Source: Xanthobacteraceae bacterium (GTDB taxonomy: Bacteria > Pseudomonadota > Alphaproteobacteria > Rhizobiales > Xanthobacteraceae). From it: DNA of 10,555 nt. Positions 1 to 6,557 of this stretch are shown one piece after another (the stretch's first letter is position 1; the number at the start of each line of letters is the position of its first letter). The stretch covers positions 1 through 10,555 of the forward strand of contig JASHWN010000135.1 of the NCBI GenBank assembly GCA_030044035.1, given 5' to 3'. The position numbers and the translations under genes were made by a program. The notes below the pieces were generated by a model. It saw nothing but the letters and a program-made list of their open reading frames with translations, searched no databases and was not told where the DNA came from.

Positions 1-1175
1 CCGAGCGCGCCGTGATAATCCATCGGCGAATTGTTGTTCATCAGGCGTGGCGCCATCTTGGCGATGTTCTCGTCGCGTTTGGATGTGACGGTGTTGATCC
101 AGTCGGCGGGCGGAGTTGGCCAGTGGCTGCCCATGCCGCTGAGCAAGGCGGCGACGGCGGAGCCGATGTCGGCAACCACCGGAGCGGCGATCTCGACGTT
201 GGAATCCATCTCCTTGGGCTCGATGTCGACCTGGACGAATTTTTTCGGCGCTTCGCCCCACGCCTTCCCCTTGCCGTGCGACAAGAGCCAGTTGAGACGG
301 GCACCGATCAGCATCACGACGTCGGCGTCGCGCAGCACGGTCGAGCGCGCCGCCCCGGCGCATTGCGGATGCGTGTCGGGCAACAGGCCCTTGGCCATGC
401 TCATCGGCAGGAAAGGAATGCCGCTCTTCTCGACGAAGCTCTTGATCGTGTCGTCGGCCTGCGCGTAGGCCGCGCCCTTGCCCAGGATGATGAGCGGGCG
501 CTTGGCGCTTTTGAGCACATCGAGCGCGCGCTTGACCGCCTCGGGCGCCGGAAGCTGCGCCGGCGCCGGGTCGATCACCTTGACCAGAGACTTGCGTCCG
601 GCCTCGGCGTCCATGACCTGGCCGAACAACTTCGCCGGCAGATCGAGGTAGACACCGCCGGGACGCCCCGAAACCGCCGCGCGGATCGCTCGCGCGAGAG
701 CAATGCCGATATCCTGCGCATGCAGCACGCGGAATGCCGCCTTGGACAGCGGCTTGGCGATGGCGAGCTGGTCCATCTCCTCGTAATCGCCCTGCTGCAG
801 ATCGACGATCTCGCGCTCGGACGACCCCGAGATCTGGATCATTGGAAAGCAGTTGGTGGTGGCGTGCGCCAGGGCCGTCAATCCGTTGAGGAAGCCCGGC
901 GCCGACACGGTGAGACAGACGCCCGGCTGCTTGGTCAGAAAGCCCGCGATTGCGGCCGCATATCCGGCATTCAGCTCGTGCCGGAACGACAGCACGCGGA
1001 TGCCGGAGGCCTGCGCCATACGGCCGAAATCCGTGATGGGGATGCCGGGCACGCCGTAGATCGTCTCGATGCCGTTGAGCTTGAGCGCGTCGATCAGGAG
1101 GTGGAATCCGTCGGTCAGCTCGCGTTCGGCTTCCGGCGTGTTGGCACTGATGCTCTGTACTGCGGCTTCAGCCAT
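1..1175 (-). CDS. oxc: Oxalyl-CoA decarboxylase, C-terminal part beyond the left edge
   Basis: ThDP-dependent enzyme converting oxalyl-CoA to formyl-CoA and CO2 in the cytoplasm, the central step of oxalate catabolism. The window holds 391 codons of a protein usually about 570 residues long. The N-terminal ThDP-binding (PYR) domain (about 20-190) and the central domain (about 205-350) are present; most of the pyrophosphate-binding domain is cut off by the window edge, not broken. Seen directly: [17 protein letters not shown] with the ThDP-activating Glu67, [58 protein letters not shown] and [17 protein letters not shown]. From memory, Glu67, Tyr131 and Glu132 align with Glu56, Tyr120 and Glu121 of the Oxalobacter formigenes enzyme at a constant offset of 11. 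The ATG at 1175-1173 has AAGGAGA five bases upstream. It lies 138 bases downstream of gntR on the same strand, so co-transcription is likely. Related ThDP enzymes such as acetolactate synthase fit less well. Confidence 0.96.
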   Translation of the reverse strand, partial: MAEAAVQSISANTPEAERELTDGFHLLIDALKLNGIETIYGVPGIPITDFGRMAQASGIRVLSFRHELNAGYAAAIAGFLTKQPGVCLTVSAPGFLNGLTALAHATTNCFPMIQISGSSEREIVDLQQGDYEEMDQLAIAKPLSKAAFRVLHAQDIGIALARAIRAAVSGRPGGVYLDLPAKLFGQVMDAEAGRKSLVKVIDPAPAQLPAPEAVKRALDVLKSAKRPLIILGKGAAYAQADDTIKSFVEKSGIPFLPMSMAKGLLPDTHPQCAGAARSTVLRDADVVMLIGARLNWLLSHGKGKAWGEAPKKFVQVDIEPKEMDSNVEIAAPVVADIGSAVAALLSGMGSHWPTPPADWINTVTSKRDENIAKMAPRLMNNNSPMDYHGAL

Positions 1176-1180
1176 GGGAA

Positions 1181-1187
1181 TCTCCTT
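1181..1187 (-). promoter_or_regulatory. Shine-Dalgarno of oxc
   Basis: On the minus strand AAGGAGA sits five bases before the ATG at 1175. It fixes the oxc start and lies outside the palindromic repeat that fills most of the gntR-oxc gap. Confidence 0.8.
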
Positions 1188-1194
1188 CGTGGTT

Positions 1195-1301
1195 CCCGTC
1201 ATCCTGAGGTGCCCGCCAAAGGCGGGCCTCGAAGGATGCGGCCCGAGCGCCCGGGCCGTCGCCCTTCGAGGCTCGCTTCGCTCGCACCTCAGGGTGACGG
1301 G
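1195..1301. repeat. Intergenic palindromic repeat between gntR and oxc
   Basis: The outer arms CCCGTCATCCTGAGGTGC (1195-1212) and GCACCTCAGGGTGACGGG (1284-1301) pair with one mismatch. Inner arms GCCTCGAAGG (1226-1235) and CCTTCGAGGC (1263-1272) pair perfectly. A small hairpin, GCCCGCC-AAA-GGCGGGC, lies at 1211-1227. I recall this pattern as a frequent intergenic repeat in Bradyrhizobium-like genomes; that family assignment is from memory. Inside a gntR-oxc transcript it would form a large stem-loop that could slow decay or reduce read-through into oxc. Confidence 0.8.
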
Positions 1302-1313
1302 GCGGATTCATAT

Positions 1314-2072
1314 TCAATCCAGATAGCCGGCGTATTTCGCCACGTGCTCGGCGAGGCCGAGCGCATGGTCGCGCACCAAGCTCTCGGCGCGCACCGTGTC
1401 GCGCGCTTCCAGCGCTTCGATGATGTGGATGTGATCGCGGATCGAGCGGTCGGCGCGGTCTTTCTCGCCGATGGTCTTGCGCCGGATCATCCGCATATGG
1501 GTGAACAGGTTCTCGGCGAGATGGATCAGCGCCTCGTTACGGCTCAGCCGGATGATGGTCTGATGAAACTCGATGTTGAGCTGCGAATATTCGTCGAGAT
1601 GCGCCCGCACCGCGCCGTTTTCGAAGGTCGCGAACATGCGGCGCAGCGATGCGATCTCCTCGCTGGTGGCCTCTTGGGTGATCAGCCGCGCCGCCATGCC
1701 TTCCAGCGCCGCCCATACCGTGATCAGCTCGATCACTTCGCGCTTGCTCTTGCGCACCACATAGACGCCGCGCCGCGGCTCCGAGCGCACAAAACCCTCG
1801 CGCTCGAGCTGCGCCATCGCCTCGCGCACCGGCGTGCGGCTGATGCCGAAATCGGCCGCCAGGCGCCGCTCGTCGAGCCGGATCTCGGCGCGGCTGCCGT
1901 ACACGTCCATGGCGGCGATGGCGTTCTTGAGCGCCGCGTAGGCCTGCCGCTTGAGGCTTGCGGGACTCGCCAGCGGGTCCACGGCGACGCGCCGCTCCGC
2001 AGGTTCACCCGGCGCCACATCGGGGCGCCGCTTATGCAAGATGGAAGCGCTTGAACTCATGTTGGAATACAT
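1314..2072 (-). CDS. GntR-family transcriptional regulator, FCD (FadR) subfamily
   Basis: Probable ligand-responsive DNA-binding regulator of the adjoining oxalate genes. An N-terminal winged helix-turn-helix spans about residues 40-108, with recognition region LAADFGISRTPVREAMAQLE (71-90) and wing VRSEPRRGVYVVRK. A C-terminal all-helical FCD ligand domain spans about 113-245. Its usual metal/ligand residues are visible as Asn166-x3-His170 (NIEFH), His214 (RDHIHIIEALEARD) and His236 (RDHALG). The first 40 residues are an unconserved-looking tail. The start is uncertain: ATG 2072 and ATG 2060 are in frame four codons apart, neither has a Shine-Dalgarno, and a possible -10 element overlaps the first, which favours 2060. 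The gene is separated from oxlT by a terminator and runs toward oxc in the same direction. The FadR-like class is well supported; control of oxalate genes is inferred from position only. Confidence 0.93.
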   Translation of the reverse strand: MYSNMSSSASILHKRRPDVAPGEPAERRVAVDPLASPASLKRQAYAALKNAIAAMDVYGSRAEIRLDERRLAADFGISRTPVREAMAQLEREGFVRSEPRRGVYVVRKSKREVIELITVWAALEGMAARLITQEATSEEIASLRRMFATFENGAVRAHLDEYSQLNIEFHQTIIRLSRNEALIHLAENLFTHMRMIRRKTIGEKDRADRSIRDHIHIIEALEARDTVRAESLVRDHALGLAEHVAKYAGYLD

Positions 2073-2097
2073 TATGCCAGAGCCGGCACAGGGACAA
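2071..2097 (-). promoter_or_regulatory. Candidate promoter of gntR
   Basis: On the minus strand, TTGTCC (2097-2092) and CATAAT (2076-2071) resemble -35 and -10 boxes separated by 15 bases, shorter than the ideal 17. Transcription would begin near 2064, only a few bases before the ATG at 2060, giving a nearly leaderless message. It lies just downstream of the oxlT terminator, where a new promoter is needed. Weak match, no experimental support. Confidence 0.35.
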
Positions 2098-2145
2098 GGG
2101 CGGATTGTCAGCCGTCCCGGTCAGTCCAACCGGCTTGGGAAAGAA

Positions 2146-2169
2146 AGCGGGGGCCTTGAGGCCCCCGCT
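2146..2169 (-). terminator. Rho-independent terminator of oxlT
   Basis: A perfect 10-base-pair GC-rich stem, AGCGGGGGCC (2146-2155) with GGCCCCCGCT (2160-2169), encloses a four-base loop. On the minus strand the stem is followed by TTTCTTT, the U-rich tail expected for termination of transcription coming from oxlT, whose stop is about 45 bases upstream. It separates oxlT from the gntR-oxc unit. Confidence 0.85.
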
Positions 2170-2214
2170 CCAACTGCTCGGTCGACCGCTGGAAGCCGCC
2201 CGGCGATGGCCGGC

Positions 2215-3489
2215 TCAGCCGCGCATGAACTTCTGGCGCAGCGGCTTGAGCGCGAACAGCGCCAGCGCCACCACGATGAAATTCATAATCGCGGTGACGA
2301 CGAACACCATGTGCCAGCCGCCGGTCGCCGATTTCACGAGGTTCGCCACCGGGACCAGAAACGCCGAGGCACCTTTCGCCGTATAGAGCAGACTGAGGTT
2401 CGTCGTGGCGAACTTGGTGCCGAAGGTGTCCGTGCAGGTCGACGGGAACAGGCTGAAAATCTCGCCCCAGGTCAGGAAGATCAGCGCCGCGAACACCACG
2501 AACGCCCACGGCGCATGGCCGAGAGTCCCGAGCAGCCAATACGAAACGCCGCCGAGACCGAACGCGATCGCCATCGTGTATTCGCGGCCGATGTGGTCGG
2601 AAATCCAGCCGAATAGAGGTCTCGCTCCGCCGTTGCAGATATTGTCGACGATGCCGGCGAGGCTCAGCGTGGTCAGACCGAACAGGATGACGACGCTGCC
2701 GACGTCGAAGTCCTTGGCAATCGGCGCCAACTGCGCCGTGGCCATGAGCCCGCTCGCCGAGACCATGATGAACATGATGTAGAGCAGCCAAAACACCGGC
2801 GTGCTCAGGACCTGCAATGGCGTGTAGCTGTGTGTGCTCTGCGCCACCTTGGGCGCCGCTATGCCGACCATCTCACCCGGTTCGGGCCCGCGCAGAAACC
2901 ACGCCAGCACAAAGACCAGCCCGCCCTGGACCAGACCGAACCAGAAGAATGCGGCCTGGTAGCCGGCCGAATTGATGACCGTGATGATCGGAATAACCGT
3001 AAGCGCGGTGCCGGCGCCGTAACCGGCCGCCGTCAGGCCCACCGCAAGGCCGCGGCGGTCGGGAAACCATTTGACCGCCTGGCCGACGCAGGTCGCGTAC
3101 ACCGCGCCGCCACCAGTGCCGCCGATTACCGCTCCGAGATACAGCATCTCCAACGATTCGGCGCGGGAATTGATGATCCAGCCGAGCGCTACCGTGATGC
3201 CGCCGAAGGCAATCATCAGCTTCGGCCCAAGCCGTCCGCCGAGACTATCGACGATCCACCCCCAGATCGGCGTCATCCATGTCTCGAGCGCAATGAAAAC
3301 GCTGAAGGCGAACTGAATCTGGGCCAGCGACCAGCCGTGCGCCTTGTTGATCGGATTGACGAAGAAGGTCCAACCGTATTGCAGGTTGGCGATCAAGATC
3401 ATGCAGGCGATGCACAAGATGAGCTGGGTCCAGCGTGTGGCTGAACTCGCGGTCGCTTGCGTGTCAGCCGTGGTGGATACCGTCGCCAT
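2215..3489 (-). CDS. oxlT: Oxalate/formate antiporter, MFS OFA family (OxlT-like)
   Basis: Inner-membrane carrier of 424 residues with about twelve hydrophobic segments, close to the 418 residues of Oxalobacter OxlT. It would exchange external oxalate for internal formate. Seen: loop 2-3 motif DSLGGRLGPK (81-90), the Gly-rich segment GAVIGGTGGGAVYATCVGQ (119-137), NGGARPLFGWISDHIGRE (287-303) and LLYTAKGASAFLVP (367-380). By family knowledge, Arg290 and Lys372 sit where OxlT has Arg272 and Lys355, the two charged residues that bind the dicarboxylate. The ATG has AAAGGGGG seven bases upstream (3497-3504). Transcription is monocistronic as far as the window shows, ending at the hairpin at 2146-2169. 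The neighbouring oxc supports oxalate as substrate; other OFA-family anions remain possible, so the symbol is functional rather than proven. Confidence 0.9.
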   Translation of the reverse strand: MATVSTTADTQATASSATRWTQLILCIACMILIANLQYGWTFFVNPINKAHGWSLAQIQFAFSVFIALETWMTPIWGWIVDSLGGRLGPKLMIAFGGITVALGWIINSRAESLEMLYLGAVIGGTGGGAVYATCVGQAVKWFPDRRGLAVGLTAAGYGAGTALTVIPIITVINSAGYQAAFFWFGLVQGGLVFVLAWFLRGPEPGEMVGIAAPKVAQSTHSYTPLQVLSTPVFWLLYIMFIMVSASGLMATAQLAPIAKDFDVGSVVILFGLTTLSLAGIVDNICNGGARPLFGWISDHIGREYTMAIAFGLGGVSYWLLGTLGHAPWAFVVFAALIFLTWGEIFSLFPSTCTDTFGTKFATTNLSLLYTAKGASAFLVPVANLVKSATGGWHMVFVVTAIMNFIVVALALFALKPLRQKFMRG

Positions 3490-3502
3490 CTGTTTTCCCC
3501 CT

Positions 3503-3573
3503 TTAGCGAGTTCTCGGGTTGATTTTCTTTATGTTAGGACATGTTAGGACAATCGCTCGGCCTTAGCGAGTTC
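3503..3573. repeat. 11-base direct repeat flanking the tandem repeat
   Basis: TTAGCGAGTTC occurs at 3503-3513 and again at 3563-3573, exactly 60 bases apart. The first copy abuts the oxlT ribosome binding site. The two copies bracket the tandem 10-base repeat. Confidence 0.7.
3531..3550. repeat. Perfect tandem 10-base repeat, candidate operator
   Basis: ATGTTAGGAC is repeated twice without a gap. The junction creates the palindrome ACATGT. It lies 42-61 bases upstream of the oxlT start codon, where a regulator could act. Read on the oxlT strand, each unit is GTCCTAACAT; a similar TTCCAACATG lies at the start of gntR. The operator role is inferred. Confidence 0.6.
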
Positions 3574-3719
3574 CGCCTAGCCCCCACGCCGAGCCAATTG
3601 GTCGCAATCCGCGGATTTCGCCGGCCTCGGCGAGGGCAGTCGACGGCGGGTGTCGGCCGGGAGACCGTCGGAGGGACCCAAGGCGCCGGTCATGCGTTTG
3701 CTCGCGAGAGGAGCTTCCC

Positions 3720-4124
3720 ATGACCGCGAGGCTTTGGCTTTCAAGCTTGGTGCTATTGGCGTCGCTCTTGGGCGCGAAGGGCGCCGCCGCCCAGGCGATC
3801 GGTCCGGACGAGGCGGTGGCGCCGTCCGGTTCCGTGGCACAAGTGACGGTGCTTAGCCCGCAGCAGCGGCACGCTATCTATGAGTCAGTCGCGCGGCAGC
3901 GGGTGCGCTCGGCCGCCTCCGCCGTGCCGGCAGTGGTCGGCGCTCCGGTTCCACCCTCGCTCGTGCTGCATGACTTGCCTGCTCAGCCAAGCGATCCCGG
4001 CCAGGTTGACGATTTTAGCGTTCGGGTCCTCAAATACGCCATGGTTGCCGACGATGTAGTGGTGGTCGACCCCATCGCGATGCGAGTTGTCGACGTCATT
4101 CACCGCGACGGCATCAAACCGTAA
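3720..4124 (+). CDS. Small exported DUF1236 protein
   Basis: A 134-residue protein of unknown function. Residues 1-26 form a signal peptide: a short basic start, the hydrophobic run LWLSSLVLLASLLGA and a cleavage region AAAQA, so the mature protein is probably periplasmic. A middle low-complexity Ala/Val/Pro part (about 40-95) is followed by a compact C-terminal module, SVRVLKYAMVADDVVVVDP (100-118) and RVVDVIHRDG. This matches the DUF1236 pattern (LKYA..DDVVLVDP...RVV.VI) common in Bradyrhizobium relatives. The ATG is preceded by GAGAGGAGC with five bases between, a good ribosome binding site. It is transcribed away from oxlT and is followed by a 139-base gap and a possible terminator, so it may be a single-gene unit. 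The DUF1236 call is by pattern memory; no enzyme motif is visible. Confidence 0.82.
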   Translation: MTARLWLSSLVLLASLLGAKGAAAQAIGPDEAVAPSGSVAQVTVLSPQQRHAIYESVARQRVRSAASAVPAVVGAPVPPSLVLHDLPAQPSDPGQVDDFSVRVLKYAMVADDVVVVDPIAMRVVDVIHRDGIKP

Positions 4125-4152
4125 AGGCGTGATCGATAGCCGCCGGCAGCGG

Positions 4153-4184
4153 CGCGCGGAACCGCGCGAGTCCCGACTCGTTTT
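4153..4184 (+). terminator. Possible terminator after the DUF1236 gene
   Basis: Two adjacent hairpins: CGCGCG-GAAC-CGCGCG (4153-4168), then CGAGT-CCCG-ACTCG (4167-4180) followed by TTTT (4181-4184). They share two bases, so only one can form fully. The second has the stem-plus-U shape of a weak intrinsic terminator, 42 bases past the stop codon. Confidence 0.4.
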
Positions 4185-4201
4185 GGCGGCCGCGGCCAAT
4201 G

Positions 4202-4218
4202 ACACTGTGGCGCAGTGT
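4202..4218. promoter_or_regulatory. Inverted repeat upstream of the debranching gene
   Basis: ACACTG (4202-4207) and CAGTGT (4213-4218) flank a five-base spacer. With flanking TG and CA (one extra T on the right) the half-sites reach eight bases. It lies about 46 bases before the chosen start at 4264, where a repressor site or 5' hairpin would fit. Role unproven. Confidence 0.3.
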
Positions 4219-4263
4219 TCACCCATTGACGTATCCGACCGAACCGGACACCCAAGCCGACCG

Positions 4264-6456
4264 ATGAATCCACAAATCAGCGCCGCCCAGACAGTGACCG
4301 CAGAGGCTCCGTCGGAAGGTCCCTTCTACATCACGGCGACCCAGGCTGACGGCCGACCGCCGCGCACGCTCAAATATGGCGACACGTTCGTGGTCCTCGA
4401 TAGCCGCGGCGACATCGCCGCCGCCTCAGGACGCTCGGCCGGCCTGTTCCATCTCGACACGCGCTATTTGTGCCGCTTCGAAGTTCTGGTGAACGGTGCG
4501 CGGCCGCTGCTGCTCGGCTCCAATCTGCGCGACGACAACTCGGCGCTGTTCGTCGACCTGACCAATCCCGACATCATCTCGGATGGGCGCATCCTTTTGG
4601 AAAGGGACAGCGTGCACATTCTGCGCACGGTGTTCCTGTGGCGGGGCACCGCCTATCAACGACTGCGCGTGCGCAATTACGGCGATCGGCCGGTCGACCT
4701 GCAGGTGGCGATCCTGTTCGGCAACGATTTTGCCGATCTGTTCGAGGTCCGCGGTGCCAAGCGCGAACGCCGCGGCAGCGCCACCACCAAAGTGCGCGGC
4801 GACGATCAGGTGGTCCTCAGCTATCGCGGCCTCGACGCCAAGCTGCGGCGCACCGCGCTGACGTTCGATCCGCCGCCGCATCGGCTGGCGATGGACGGCG
4901 CCGTCTACGACCTGCATCTCGAGCCCGGCGACACACATCCGATCTTCGCCGCGGTGAGTTGCGACGTGGCGCAGCCGCGGCCGCTGCCGTTCCTGCGCGG
5001 ACTGATCGCGGCGCGCCGCGAATTGCGCTGCTCGGCGCGCCACCGCACCTCGGTCCAGACGTCGAACGACCGCTTCAACGAAATGCTGTGCCGCTCGGCC
5101 GCGGACCTGGCGATCCTGACCACGGACACGCCGCAAGGACCCTACCCCTATGCCGGTATTCCGTGGTTTTCGACCACGTTCGGCCGCGACGGCCTGATCA
5201 CGGCGCTGCAGATGCTGTGGTGGAGCCCCGACATCGCCCGCGGCGTGCTGCGCCGGCTCGCCGCCTATCAGGCCAAAACCACCGATCCGCTGGCCGACGC
5301 CGAGCCGGGAAAAATCCTCCACGAAATGCGCGGCGGCGAGATGGCGGCGCTGCGCGAGGTGCCGTTCGGCCTCTATTACGGCAGCGTCGATTCCACGCCG
5401 CTGTTCGTTCTGTTGGCCGGACTTTATGTCGAACGCACCGGCGATTGCGACATGTTCGCCGAGCTTTGGCCGAACATCGAGGCGGCGCTGAACTGGATCG
5501 ATGGGCCGGGCGATCCCGACGGCGACGGCTTCGTCGAGTACCAGCGGGCGAACGAGCAGGGTCTCGCCAACCAGGGTTGGAAGGATTCTTACGACGCGAT
5601 CTTCCACGCTGACGGATGTCTCGCCGAAGGCGAGATCGCGCTCGCCGAGGTGCAAGCCTACGTCTACGCCGCAAAGCGCATGGCGGCGACCTGCGCGCGA
5701 CGGCTCGGCCGCGACGAGACTGCGGACCGGCTGATAGAGCAAGCGCGCCGGCTCGCCGAGCGCTTCGAAGCGGCATTCTGGTGCCCCGAAATCGAAACCT
5801 ATGCGTTGGCGCTCGACGGCGACAAAGAACCGTGCCGGGTGCGCACCTCGAATGCCGGCCAAGTGCTGTTCAGCGGCATCGCCGCGCCCGATCGGGCGGC
5901 GCGCGTCGCCGCCGGATTATTGCAGCCGCATTTCTTTTCCGGCTGGGGCATCCGCACCGTCGCCATGGGCGAAGCGCGTTACAATCCGATGTCCTACCAC
6001 AACGGTTCGATCTGGCCGCACGACAACGCGCTGATCGCGCTCGGCCTGGCGCGCTACGGTCAAAAGGCCGCTATCGCCACTCTGTGCGAAGGTCTGTTCA
6101 CGGCCGGCACCTACATGGATCTGCGGCGCTTGCCCGAACTGTTCTGCGGCTTCCGCCGCCAGCGCGGCCACGGGCCGACGCTCTATCCGGTGGCCTGCTC
6201 GCCGCAGGCCTGGGCCAGCGCTACGCCGTTCACCTTGCTCGAAGCCTCGCTCGGCCTGCAATTCGATCCGTTCAACGGCGAAATTCGGCTGTGTAATCCG
6301 CAACTGCCGCCGTTTCTCGACGAAGTGATCCTGCGCAATCTGCAACTCGGCACGTCCAACGTCGATCTTCGGATCCGCCGGCACCGCGATACCATTTCGC
6401 TCGATACGCCGCGGATCGACGGCGATATCCGGGTCTCCGTCGTCTTTTTCTCCTGA
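4264..6456 (+). CDS. Amylo-alpha-1,6-glucosidase / glycogen-debranching-type protein
   Basis: A 730-residue cytoplasmic protein without signal peptide. An N-terminal beta-rich domain of the GDE_N_bis type spans about 38-230 (LKYGDTFVVLDSRGDI; GLFHLDTRYLCRFEVLVNG). A C-terminal (alpha/alpha)6 glucosidase-like domain spans about 265-665. Conserved motifs seen are AGIPWFSTTFGRDGLIT (297-313, acidic Asp309), DPDGDGFVEYQ (417-427), GWKDSYDAI (438-446, Asp441), YHNGSIWPHDNALIALG (578-594) and CSPQAWASATPF (645-656). The family is expected to hydrolyse alpha-1,6 branch points of glycogen-like glucans, but many members are uncharacterised and the substrate may differ. The frame stays open back to 4087, which would overlap the DUF1236 gene; I chose ATG 4264 because similarity-like sequence begins shortly after it, although its Shine-Dalgarno is poor. 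The exported PRC-barrel gene follows 101 bases downstream. Confidence 0.88.
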   Translation: MNPQISAAQTVTAEAPSEGPFYITATQADGRPPRTLKYGDTFVVLDSRGDIAAASGRSAGLFHLDTRYLCRFEVLVNGARPLLLGSNLRDDNSALFVDLTNPDIISDGRILLERDSVHILRTVFLWRGTAYQRLRVRNYGDRPVDLQVAILFGNDFADLFEVRGAKRERRGSATTKVRGDDQVVLSYRGLDAKLRRTALTFDPPPHRLAMDGAVYDLHLEPGDTHPIFAAVSCDVAQPRPLPFLRGLIAARRELRCSARHRTSVQTSNDRFNEMLCRSAADLAILTTDTPQGPYPYAGIPWFSTTFGRDGLITALQMLWWSPDIARGVLRRLAAYQAKTTDPLADAEPGKILHEMRGGEMAALREVPFGLYYGSVDSTPLFVLLAGLYVERTGDCDMFAELWPNIEAALNWIDGPGDPDGDGFVEYQRANEQGLANQGWKDSYDAIFHADGCLAEGEIALAEVQAYVYAAKRMAATCARRLGRDETADRLIEQARRLAERFEAAFWCPEIETYALALDGDKEPCRVRTSNAGQVLFSGIAAPDRAARVAAGLLQPHFFSGWGIRTVAMGEARYNPMSYHNGSIWPHDNALIALGLARYGQKAAIATLCEGLFTAGTYMDLRRLPELFCGFRRQRGHGPTLYPVACSPQAWASATPFTLLEASLGLQFDPFNGEIRLCNPQLPPFLDEVILRNLQLGTSNVDLRIRRHRDTISLDTPRIDGDIRVSVVFFS

Positions 6457-6544
6457 CTTAGACGATGCGACGCGCCGCGGCTCGTTCGCGGCTTGGAACC
6501 CAGCAGAGTTCAGGCGGCTTCTTAATGGACGGAATTTTTCCACC

Positions 6545-6553
6545 TGGAGGAGA
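6545..6553 (+). promoter_or_regulatory. Shine-Dalgarno fixing the PRC-barrel start
   Basis: TGGAGGAGA lies four bases before the ATG at 6558. It favours this start over the in-frame ATG at 6525, which has no such sequence. Confidence 0.7.
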
Positions 6554-6557
6554 GATC

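Larger units (their letters stand above)
3490..3719. promoter_or_regulatory. Divergent control region between oxlT and the DUF1236 gene
   Basis: This 230-base gap must hold promoters for both directions. It contains the oxlT Shine-Dalgarno (3497-3504), an AT-richer stretch (3518-3535), a tandem 10-base repeat, an 11-base direct repeat copied 60 bases apart, palindromes CCAATTGG (3594-3601) and AATCCGCGGATT (3606-3617), and a small hairpin TCGCCG-GCCT-CGGCGA (3618-3633). No convincing -35/-10 pair could be fixed on either strand. Confidence 0.5.

Noticed and set aside
1304..1320. GGATT-N7-AATCC inverted repeat at the end of gntR
   Set aside because: Short arms overlapping the stop codon; no supporting tail or neighbouring promoter.
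12..2054. A 680-codon open frame on the plus strand, antisense to oxc and gntR
   Set aside because: Its translation is rich in Arg, His, Asp and Gly with no recognisable domain, and it lies opposite two genes with clear family motifs. It is the usual antisense shadow of GC-rich codons, continuing by chance through the repeat.
2117..2133. CCGGT-N7-ACCGG inverted repeat between the oxlT terminator and gntR
   Set aside because: Arms of five bases are expected by chance in GC-rich DNA and nothing else ties it to regulation.
4087..4263. N-terminal extension of the debranching protein to ATG 4087
   Set aside because: It would overlap the end of the DUF1236 gene and run through the hairpins and inverted repeat; the extra 59 residues look like no known domain.
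4426..5862. A 478-codon open frame antisense to the debranching gene
   Set aside because: Composition typical of a shadow frame; the plus strand has conserved glucosidase motifs throughout.
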